From contig JARGSG010000051.1 of NCBI GenBank assembly GCA_030374805.1, positions 62,001-126,000 of the forward strand: a stretch of DNA of 64,000 bases. The letters run 5' to 3'. This stretch comes from Gracilaria gracilis (taxonomy: Eukaryota > Rhodophyta > Florideophyceae > Gracilariales > Gracilariaceae). Positions 56,208-64,000 of the stretch are shown here, one piece after another. The translations under genes were made by a program, and so were the position numbers. Position 1 is the stretch's first letter, and every line of letters starts with the position of its first letter. The notes under the pieces are model-generated. The model was not told where the DNA came from and searched no databases. It was given only the letters and a program-made list of their open reading frames with translations.

Positions 56208-56687
56208 TCATCTTATTGGTCCATTATTTGTACCAACGATGGCGGTACGAAGGCCTTCATTAAAAAGGACCGTTCTAGATCGGGGGAAAGTTGCCCGGAC
56301 GTGACGGTCTATGAATGTTGTGCCTAGTGTGCATTCAGTAGCCAAATGGTGTACTACTATGAATTGCACTTGTACCTTCAGTTTGTGAACCATTACCGGC
56401 AGGGTTAAGAGACCTGCAACCCTGAGCGGTTTGTTGTTCGCATCCACTAGTGGGTTTGTGAATGTACACGGTTTCGTTTTGTCTCTGAGCCGCGATGGTA
56501 GTAACTTGGCATTTACCAGGTTTGGTCCCGCTCCAGTAGTGTCCAGAACGGCTATGCATGGAACCATTTGGTTTATAGGGAATCGAAGGCTGAGTTCTAT
56601 CTTGTAGTTACTGTGCTTGAGGAAACAAATCGGCTCCGTGGGGTCGGTCTTGTCTCTCATCTCAGTAACTCTAGATGATTCCTTCAT
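56208..56687 (-). pseudogene. Chromovirus aspartic protease
   Basis: The frame has IAVLDTTGAGPNLVNAKLLP. The active site is normally D-T-G-A-G, and here an extra Thr gives D-T-T-G-A-G (one ACT triplet duplicated). Downstream LGTTFIDRH marks the second conserved block (L-G-x-x-F-I). The insertion sits inside the catalytic loop and probably abolishes activity. The frame differs from gag, so a shift lies near 56690. Confidence 0.7.
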
Positions 56688-56884
56688 ATTTTGACCACTT
56701 GGTGTTGGAAGGCCTGCCGAGGGTATTCGGGCCGAGATGGCATCTATTCCAACCTGTTGGCGTTTCTCGCAACTGGTTCAAACGTTTCCATCCTCGGCTG
56801 CACTTCCGTCCCTGTCTGAATCAAATTAACATGATGAGGTTGACGCCTTTGCGCTTCTTGGCTCGCTGGGGCTACGGGGCCCCG

Positions 56885-59077
56885 TTACGGCGGAGGACCA
56901 AAAAAGTCCTGTTGGTTCTGCCTACTCAAATGGATTAAGGCTGCCCTATTCTGGGGAGCTACCCCCCGACAAGCTGTGGCCAAATGGTGTGGGGATAGGC
57001 AGAACCAACAAAGAAGCGCTCCCGTGTTCAGGTCTAGTATCACCGTAATGGTAGGTGCTCCCGACTTTGGGCTTGGGGGTCCTCGGTTGGGTTGTGAGAC
57101 CAAACTCCGGTAGGAAGAAGTCGTCGATTGGTTAAAAGTTCCTTGAAGCCGTGACCCATATGGTATCGCGAGTACCTGCGAGTCTTTCAGACCATCAACG
57201 GTAGGTGGACGTTCTGTGTGCACGTCCGAGCTCGGTATGGAAGGGGCCCCTTCCGAAGCGGTACTTGTCCAGTGGGACGGCGAGAGTAACGCCAGCCCAC
57301 GACTCGTTGTACCGACTAGGTGAATTGCGTGGCCGTACACGGGATAGTCGGCTGTACCTCCTTCGGTGGTTGATGTCTTCTCGACTTCAAGGATCGACCG
57401 CTTGGGCTTCTCCTTTCCAGATTTAAAGTGTTAGGCGGAACCTCGTTTTTCCAACCTTAAGGTATCGCCGAGGCCATGTGCATATCTAGCCAGTGCATTG
57501 TAGTCCACCTTCCGGTTTAGAGCCAGGTAATTTCTTACCTGTGCCCTTATGGGTAGGTCCACATTGTCTGCATACATGGACTTCAACCTTGCGGTTGTAA
57601 CTAAGCTACCACATCGGGATGATATGGTCCACAAGGATCTCGCGAAGTCCAATTCGGTTTGGCTTGCGTTTTGCTTATACGACAACACTTCATGTTAGGC
57701 TTCCTGGGCTACCTCGTCAGTGGCATAGGTTTCTAGGAACAAGTTGACCACCTCTGGGTATGTTGTTAGTAACTCCGTTTGTTCCTCGTCTACCGCAAGG
57801 GTGTTACCTTGCATGCGGCTATGCACCATTGCCGCCGCTTGATTCTTGAAATAGAATTGGAACAAGCAAATTGCAGCTCCTTCCGAGAAACCATTTTGAT
57901 CACACGCGATCTTAAAACTCTGTAAAAAGTCTATGACCGCAATGGGATCATCCCCGGAAAACCGGGTTTCGCCCAATTGGAAACTAAGCTTCTTGTGATG
58001 CCTAGTTATTTTCTGAGCAATCTCTTTGGTATACTCAGCGCTCTTATTTTCCAACCTATAGGTTCGCTAATCAACCGCCTTCGCGAATAAATCATTAAGC
58101 GGGGTAAATATCTCTAGATCGGTATCGGAATCTGATTCCGATGTATCATATCGCCTAGGTTTGCCCTTGCGGGCGTGTTTCTTTTTTTTCCGAATTTCCT
58201 TCCGTTTCTTTCGGCTACCTCTACGGTCATCTTCAGTTGATGAGTCCGAATCGGTATCTGAGCTGGAAGAGTCTGGATCGGACCGACGGCCCTTCTTCTT
58301 CCATCTTTTGGTTTTCTTTCGGTGTTTTCCAGATGGTTTCCGGGGACGCTCCTTCTCGGAGCTCTCCAAACCGCCATCACCATAACGGTCGCCCGCTTCT
58401 GCTCCTACTCTGGCTCTACCAACGGGTTTCGGTATGCAATAATACTTGGGGTCCTTCTCTGCGGGAGGGATCATCCCCTTCCGAACACGGGCCAAGGAGT
58501 GTTCACCGATCTGGTTAATAGGAAGGTTGGGAATGAGGGCACCATAAGGTGATTTGAAGGGATGAGATGGGTTGGGCGGAATAGCGTCCGCCTGGGCGAC
58601 CGTCTTCGCCTCCATCTTCAGTCCATCCTCCTGTGCGGAGAAAATTACCAAACGGTCTATATGTCCCCTCACGTCTGTTTCCAAATATCGAAGGACCGAC
58701 TTCGGCACTTCAACCTCCAGCTCTTCACGAGCCTTGGCCACCGCCATATTGGACACGCGGTTTCAGAGCTCTGGGTAAGCTCTGTCTACCACCATTCTGG
58801 TCATGGCGTCTAATTCCAATCAGGCGCCCTTGGGGGAATCATCACGCTTTTCAGATTCGGTCGGCGGGCCGCGTCCCTCCTGCATTTGCAGGGAGGAGCT
58901 CGGCTCAGGCCTTGCGGCCACTGGGCCAGCGGCTTCTGTCTGCACACAAAATGGTTTGGTCTTGCGTAATAATTCCTCCGGGTTGTCCAAAATTGGTCTC
59001 GTTATGGATCCTGACGGAGATATTCCACCTACTGGTGCACTCTGCGCCCATGTGGATCGCCTCATTTGCCGCTGCAT
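56885..59077 (-). pseudogene. Chromovirus gag
   Basis: One continuous frame of about 730 codons is interrupted by five in-frame stops (TGA 58820, TGA about 58767, TAG 58067, TAA 57695, TAA 57431) and no frameshift. It starts at MQRQMRRSTW. A basic K/R/S/D repeat region at about 58240-58090 (KRKEIRKKKKHARKGKPRRY) precedes capsid-like sequence (LSFQLGETRFSGDDPIAVID; SLWTISSRCGSL). The end has CWFCLSPHHLATAC, a C-x2-C-x4-H-x4-C zinc knuckle. It ends at TAA 56885. Confidence 0.75.
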
Positions 59078-59199
59078 TGATTGATCGGCTTCTATTTCAA
59101 TTTCTTTTCCAGTGACACCTCACCAAAAGGTACTCTAAATTTTCTCTCCTCCCTTTCGGGTCTTCGTTCTTATTGCTTCCAACAAATTGTCCACCAATT

Positions 59200-59219
59200 T
59201 TTAAGTCGGGAGACCAAAA
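59200..59219 (-). promoter_or_regulatory. Putative primer-binding site of the chromovirus
   Basis: On the - strand TTTTGGTCTCCCGACTT follows the 5' LTR. TGG after three bases would pair with a tRNA CCA end. The tRNA species is not identified. Confidence 0.4.
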
Positions 59220-59750
59220 TGTGGTATAAACCCAAGGTGTATACATAGCTAGTAACTCGGTACTAGGGAGCGCTCGTGGGGCTCAACCTAGGAGGGGAAA
59301 TAAGGAGAGAATCCTGTCTGTGTGGCAGCACCAGCCACAGGGAGGCGCATTGCGCTTAGTTTGCTGACTGCTCCGGAGTTGGTAGAATGCGGGCTCCAGC
59401 GCCGAAGAAGCGGTTATCATCTGAGACACGACGCTACCCTGCAAGGTTGACTGTAGAAACTAAATAGGTGTATTGTAGCGTAGTAGGTGCTTGAATTTAC
59501 CACCCAGTGAGGAGGGAGCGCCACACTCACCTTAAGGAAGAGTGGGGCTCAACCTCCGGCGTGGTACCCATGTGTACCACGTTGAGGTGCCACCCTAATG
59601 GTGCATCTCACTAAAATATCTACCTATTTTAGTAATTGTATTAGCTATCCTATATGGTTATTTCTACAGTAAGAGTTCTGATTAGCAACCCACGTGGCGC
59701 ACTCCTCTACGGTACTCAAACACCAATTGGTCGCCTCCAACTGTACTACA
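59220..59750 (-). repeat. 5' LTR of the chromovirus
   Basis: 531 bp, partner of 49151-49682. The hairpin CGTGGTAC...GTACCACG (59560-59581) is conserved in both copies, whereas the CACTCACCTT stem is degraded here. Confidence 0.92.
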
Positions 59751-59755
59751 GTAAA

Positions 59756-59919
59756 ATGGGGAAGGCTTGTGAGAATCAACAAAAAACAAAACAACTAAGC
59801 CAAAATGAAGGACAGTATCCAGATCAAGACAATGACAAATAAGGGAAACCAAGGCAAAACGGAAAGAAAACAAAACAAATGCAAAGAGGTAAGAGTTAGT
59901 GTAGTTATTGATCCCAACA
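59756..59919 (-). repeat. Putative proximal part of the 3' LTR of the second copia element
   Basis: On the element strand it starts TGTTGGGATC, immediately after CTGAAAAGAAT, which could be the polypurine tract, and after the end of RNase H. It is cut by the chromovirus at 59750-59755. See 48901-49150 for the other part. Confidence 0.45.
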
Positions 59920-60340
59920 ATTCTTTTCAGAATGAGTCAAGATGCATCGAGCTGGCCATTCTCTTGACATCACACGAGACGCAAACTTCGTCAATAGGTC
60001 AGTGATCTGTAGATCCCTTGGAATACGCAGCAGTTTGATAATCTTTCCACGGTAAAGGTTTCGCACATGATGCATCTTCAAGTCAATTTGTTTGTTGCGA
60101 CCAGAAATCTGCGGGTTTGTGGTAAGTGATAACGCAGCCGAGCTATACGGTAGAGCTTCTGTGGCTTCATACCAGAAGTCCTCGCTCCAAGGCTGGAGAA
60201 GTGCAAATTCCCAGAACATCTTTCGTATCCAGATTATGTCTTTAGCGCAGGGGGAAAAAGAGTTACATGTTCTGCCTCAGCAAAAGAAAGCGATGTCACA
60301 GTTTGGCGCTTCGATTTCTACACAACGGGTGCGTCGTTGA
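59905..60340 (-). pseudogene. Second copia element: RNase H end
   Basis: AALSLTTNPQISGRNKQIDL and then KMHHVRNLYRGKIIKLLRIP match the copia RNase H tail (N-P-x-x-H-x-R-x-K-H-I-D, then H-x-V-R). The His of the first block is Ser (N-P-Q-I-S). A terminal DLLTKF fits the A-D-x-x-T-K-x-L ending. It is separated from the previous domain by a frame change near 60230-60318. Confidence 0.7.
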
Positions 60341-60746
60341 TGACGATAACGTACCCAGTTGTAGACTTGCGAGTCTCAATACATCTACTCCAATCGGCGT
60401 CAGCGTACGCACGAAGTAATGCCGGGGTGATTGAAATGTTAGCCCTATGGTGAAGTCCATATTCCAACGTTCCGGCCAAATATCTGAAAGAGCGCTTGAA
60501 AAGTAGGTAATGGCGTTTGCAAGGATTATGGAGGCGCTTCGAGAGTGCTGACAGGGGGAAGGAGACGTCTGGCCGCGCGGGGACAGCTATGTAGAGAAGC
60601 CCACCAATTCCAGCTCTGTAGTTTGCATGTCCATGTGCAGGGAGAGTGTGGTCTTCATCATTTGTTGGAAGGAGGTTGGCTCCAGCTGGGAAAGGAGATT
60701 GTAATGTGTTGCATCGTACCATGCCAAACTTCTTCAGCTGTTGCAC
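60318..60746 (-). pseudogene. Second copia element: RT connection and RNase H start
   Basis: GIGGLLYIAVPARPDVSFPL, KRSFRYLAGTLEYGLHHR and AYADADWSRCIETRKSTTGY are hallmark copia blocks. The last includes the first RNase H Asp (D-A-D-W). The frame is open for 142 codons. Confidence 0.88.
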
Positions 60747-60758
60747 TGCGTATCCATA

Positions 60759-61601
60759 CTACGTGAACTTGGTTCCTAACGGTGACCTTTGGATACTCCA
60801 GCCGATGAACAACTTCAGTTCTCCGTAGAGTTTCACGTCGAATGATGCCGCCAACCGTTCCTTGAAGTATGTTAGGAGATCCACGCTGTTGGAGGCAAAG
60901 GCGCAGTCGTCCACGATGACGGCTACGGTGACGAATTGGTCCTCTTCGCTGAACATGAAAGCCCTCGAGTCGAGGGCAGAGGTCAGGAATCCCCATGATA
61001 GCAAGGTGTCCGAGAAGAGGAAGCCCCATATTACACAGGCTTGTACTGCCCCATAAAGGGAGTTGAAGAGTTTGCAAACATACCCAGGTTTGGCTTGAAG
61101 ATCAGAGGACTCCGTTGGTTGTTCCATGATAATTGGCACATCAAGTTTGCCATAGAGATACGAGTTTGATATATCGGATCCTTCCAGTTTTAGGTTCTCT
61201 GCCACAGAGACGGCGAGCAGAATTCGCAAAGCTCCGTGACATGCGAAAGGGGCGTAGGTTTTTAGCGGTTCGAAGTCAATGAAAGGCTTCCGCTTCTCAC
61301 CCCGTAGACAGCAGCGTGCCTTCTTTAGGAACATCTTACCCTCTCCATCCAATATCTTCTCCTTAAAAACTCAAGTGTAAGAATCCGGTGTCATGCCGGG
61401 TTCCCGAGGAATGAGTTCCCAGGTATTTCGCTTGATAAGTGCGTTCATTTCATGATCAATGTGTTCGCACCATCCCGGGTCCTTGCAAGCTTCCTTGAAG
61501 GAGTGAAGGACTGACGGATCATCCAAAGTTTTTTTCGACACCCATACTCGTCGGTAGTTCTGAGTTGAAGTAGTAAGACCCTTTACCATATGTTCTTCCA
61601 A
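60759..61601 (-). pseudogene. Second copia element: reverse transcriptase
   Basis: One frame runs through TGA at 61371, where the family has Trp (T-W-V-F-K). It contains KARCCLRGEKRKPFIDFEPL, APFACHGALRILLAVSV, KLEGSDISNSYLYGKLD (motif A region) and VAVIVDDCAFAS. The active site Y-V-D-D reads I-V-D-D here. The usual L-Y-G-L-K-Q-A is LYGAVQA. Confidence 0.85.
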
Positions 61602-61634
61602 GTCCGGTGAGTCCGTGTCAGGTTGTGCAGTGGG

Positions 61635-62470
61635 TTACTTTTCCTCTGTTTCCTGTTGCCTCGTGACTCCTTCTAGGAGGCTGGAGAAGTTTGGCAGAGG
61701 AGAGGAGTTGATCGGCTTAAAGTCCAAGTTCCGCCACGTCACTATAGACTTCTTCTCTGGTAAAAAGACTCGAAAATGTCTGTTAACGCTCTGCATACCA
61801 ACGAAGTGAGAAAGGACGGACCGCGGAAGGAATTTCTTTTTGGAACAGTTTTGGAGCCATAAATGAATGCATAACCAGGCTGACCAAAGTTGGGAACATG
61901 AGAGAAATCTATCTTGACAGTCGGGTCCCATTCCAATATCGAGATCCGTTCCTTGATTCGTGAGGACGGTGCTCGGTTGCGCAGCCGGTTTGCGTGGTTC
62001 ATGGCCTCAGCCCATAACGAAATAGGTAACTTGCTCGCAAAAAGAAGTACGCGGGACCTATTCCAATGTTCCTCGATCAGTCTCTCTGCAGCCACTTTCA
62101 ATTCGGAGGCGTATGCCGGAGAGAAGTCCAGTTCGATACCGTTGTTGTAGCGGAAGGTGGCCAGATAGTTGCTCTTATGCTCGCATGCCCTGTCCAGGCG
62201 AACGTTTTTGAGTCGATAAGAGTGGGTCAGGTCAAGCTGGTAGTGACGCTTCTACCATTCCAAGTGCTTAAGAATGTTGGCGCCACTCTTATCCGTTAGG
62301 AAGAAGATATCCGACTTCGAGGTGTAGTCGTCCAGAATGGCCATAGCCTAGATAGCGCCAGAGAGAAAAGGCGAGATCTTCTCCGACGCCTCCATGTGAA
62401 TAAGCTCCAACGGAATAGAGGTGGAGACGGATCACTGTCTGGCCATGAGAGGGTTGCTTTTCATCTTCCG
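61635..62470 (-). pseudogene. Second copia element: integrase
   Basis: Blocks on the - strand are MAILDDYTSKSDIFFLTDKS at about 62340, YNNGIELDFSPAYASELKVA leading to AER at about 62140-62080, and LPISLWAEAMNHANRLRNRA from the open frame 62101-61742. These match the D-D, G-I-x-x-x-x-S-x-x-Y...E-R and W-x-E-A-x-x-x-A-x-x-L-x-N-R features of copia integrases. The second Asp site (usually D-N-G-G-E) is degraded to D-R-A-C-E. Frames change near 62290 and 62160. Confidence 0.75.
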
Positions 62471-63319
62471 GTGAGGCACGAGACACCTGCCTGGGTGAAG
62501 ATGACCAGTACGTCCATGCCAATCCAGGGCTAGCTCATGCTTGCTGTTTCCAGCATTGACCACCATGGCCTGCTTGTCGGTGTCGCAGAAGTACATGATG
62601 AACAGACCCTGTCTAATCTCTGTTTCCCATATGATTTTGAAGTTATGTTTGGGATCTATTATGACGCAGACATTGAATGGACGCAAGGTTGAGGTGAACA
62701 CAACCATGAAGTCCACGCTGAGGATACAGACTGATAATATGTTAGACTCGAATGTAGGAGCGTGGTAAGCTTCAATGATCTTGCCTTTGTTCAATGGTAT
62801 CCAGACATGACCCTTTCCAACAAGACGAGCAGTGCCTGAGGCAACTTGCGTAAATTCAATCTCAATGCGCTGGTAGCAGATGAATGATTTGCGCGAGTGG
62901 TAGAAGTGATGTGTACCTCCAGAATCAATGTAGGCCGAGTATACTTTTGTTTGGGAGAGAAGTGCAATGTTGCTTTTGAACTCAGTCATGCTGCAGTTGA
63001 AACCAGGCGAAGGAGGTGGCTCACCATGTCTTTGCACCACAAAGAAGCAAGGGTTGAACGAGTGATTACCATTTCCATCCTCGCTTGGAGCAAAGTGAAA
63101 GTTCCAGTTTGACTGACCACTTCTACCTTGGTTGAGGCGAGAGCCATGTTGGCGACTTGGACCACCATTCTTCCGATCGAATGATTGATGTCCGTATGAG
63201 AGGCGTCGGCTCTCATGCATTTCCGACCCCTCTCGTGTCCGTTTGTAGCAGTCCCTGCCGTAGTGACCGCGACGACCAAAATAACAGCAGTTATCATCGG
63301 AGCGGTTATTCGTGGCCAA
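62432..63319 (-). pseudogene. Second copia element: zinc knuckle, protease, pre-integrase domain
   Basis: This 295-codon open frame has CCYFGRRGHYGRDC, a zinc knuckle whose second Cys is Phe. It then has YSAYIDSGGTHHFYHSRKSF (protease active site D-S-G) and LVGKGHVWIPL. HELALDWHGRTGHLHPGR follows, the GAG-pre-integrase H-x-R-x-G-H signature. The protease active site is intact. Confidence 0.82.
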
Positions 63320-64000
63320 GGACTTTTTCCTACGGTAACAGCGTTTTCGTCCATGTTTGTTGCCGTGTTGGCCTTTGGTTGAGTGGCGGGAGTGGAGGAG
63401 AGAGCGAAAGGTGAAGGGTTATTCGGGTTCTTCCTGCGAGCCACCTCCGCCTGCACTACATTGACGAGGGTGTCGAAACCAACATCGGTTAGGTAGGATT
63501 TCATCGCAAGGGGAGCAAAGAAGTTGGAGAAACTGCGAATGAGTTTGGATACTTTGTCTTTCTCCGATAACTCTTCGTCAAAAGTTGCGAGTTCTCCAAC
63601 CACTTCCAGAAACTTCAAGACGTGGGTGTTCCAGTCCTCATGATCATTGTATACCAAGCTGTCTAGGCGATGAAAGATGTTCTGCACGGCTTGCGCGTTT
63701 GATGTGGTGTACATGCGCTGCAGTTCATTTCAAAAATCCTTGGCCGTTTTGTCGTCATCTTCGACAGACGTCCTTACGAGAGCAAGCGGAGAGTCTCCAA
63801 GACATAGGGTGATGGTGCTCTTCGCCTTCATGGATTTCTCGAACCAGGATCTCATTGCCCGGTTGGCGGGATTGAATCCTTCGGGGCGTGAGTCTAGTCC
63901 AAAGAGGAATGGGTCGTCTCGGCGGAGGTATGCCCCATGAAAACCTTGTCCCCACCCTCCCCCTTCCTTCCCGGTGGCGTCTCTAATACCTCCGTCCGGT
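62986..64000 (-). pseudogene. Second copia element: gag
   Basis: From the window edge the frame reads PEGFNPANRAMRSWFEKSMK, then LGDSPLALVRTSVEDDDKTA, then KDF, TGA near 63728 (where the family has Trp), and NELQRMYTTSNAQAVQ. It goes on as FHRLDSLVYNDHEDWNTHVL and KVSKLIRSFSNFF. This is the UBN2-type gag of copia elements. The N terminus lies beyond 64000. The frame passes into the zinc-knuckle frame near 63320. Confidence 0.75.

Larger units (their letters stand above)
49151..59750 (-). mobile_element. Ty3/gypsy chromovirus, complete with both LTRs and an antisense frame
   Basis: Direct repeats of 532 bp (49151-49682) and 531 bp (59220-59750), each with TG...CA ends, bound the element. Flanking pentamers are GGAAA (49146-49150) and GTAAA (59751-59755), one mismatch apart. 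On the - strand the order is gag, protease, RT, RNase H, integrase, chromodomain: the chromovirus order. Between the chromodomain and the 3' LTR lies about 2.7 kb with coding-like sequence on the opposite strand. Many stops and shifts make all products defective. The element sits inside the apparent 3' LTR of a second copia element. Confidence 0.9.
59905..64000 (-). mobile_element. Second Ty1/copia retrotransposon, internal region, leaves the window
   Basis: On the - strand the order is gag (from beyond 64000 to about 62990), zinc knuckle, protease, pre-integrase, integrase, RT and RNase H (ending 59905): Ty1/copia order. It is a different family from the element at 39-45.8 kb. It belongs to the classic copia type, with short gag and a GAG-pre-integrase domain. 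It has stops at several positions and frame changes between domains. The 5' LTR is outside the window. Confidence 0.85.

Noticed and set aside
58114..58813. Plus-strand frames opposite chromovirus gag
   Set aside because: They overlap gag sequence and lack recognisable domains, unlike the antisense frame at 50336-52333, which has no sense gene opposite it.

Overview
The window looks like nuclear DNA of a eukaryote, taken from a repeat-rich, heterochromatin-like region. The evidence is a replicative DNA polymerase epsilon gene remnant, a hAT transposon, Ty1/copia and Ty3/gypsy (chromovirus) LTR retrotransposons, a DIRS-like tyrosine-recombinase retroelement, a SET-domain remnant and a long satellite array. 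The polymerase remnant reads through about 7 kb with no introns, so the genome is probably intron-poor. A red alga or another compact-gene protist would fit, but the sequence alone does not decide this. I see no clearly intact host gene. Nearly everything recognisable is broken by stops and frameshifts.

Layout: (1) 1-11779 is a tandem array of an 808-bp unit, 14 full copies plus one truncated copy, nearly identical to each other. (2) 11921-19205 is a nearly full-length but broken DNA polymerase epsilon catalytic subunit (+ strand). (3) 20150-21257 is a broken PIF1 helicase. (4) 21520-23596 is a decayed hAT transposase (- strand). (5) 25439-29356 is a - strand cassette: an unknown acidic or DUF-like part, a beta-class DNA amino-methyltransferase (DPSY, then an NLYAGT motif), a SET-domain C terminus, and a separate frame that could be the start of an oxygenase-like protein. 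Related 90-bp copies lie at both ends of the cassette. (6) 31553-33458 is a degenerate tyrosine recombinase with a relic copy at 35125-35310. A LINE-type RNase H fragment lies between them.

(7) 36402-48150 is a DIRS-like element on the - strand (gag, RT, RNase H, tyrosine recombinase). Its RT is split by a complete nested Ty1/copia element (39009-45788) with 231-bp LTRs. That copia element carries an extra zinc-finger ORF upstream of gag. (8) From about 48901 to beyond 64000 lies a second Ty1/copia element. Its 3' LTR appears to be split by a complete chromovirus (49151-59750, 531/532-bp LTRs). The chromovirus carries an unusual 2-kb reading frame on the opposite strand, between its chromodomain and its 3' LTR.

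The genes do not form a pathway. The structure is that of nested mobile elements beside a satellite block, with gene fragments trapped inside. The most interesting parts are the DNA-methyltransferase/SET cassette, the antisense frame of the chromovirus, the accessory zinc-finger ORF of the copia element, and the almost full-length polymerase epsilon remnant abutting the satellite. Several frameshifts look like the loss of one base from a homopolymer, so sequencing or assembly error must be separated from real decay.
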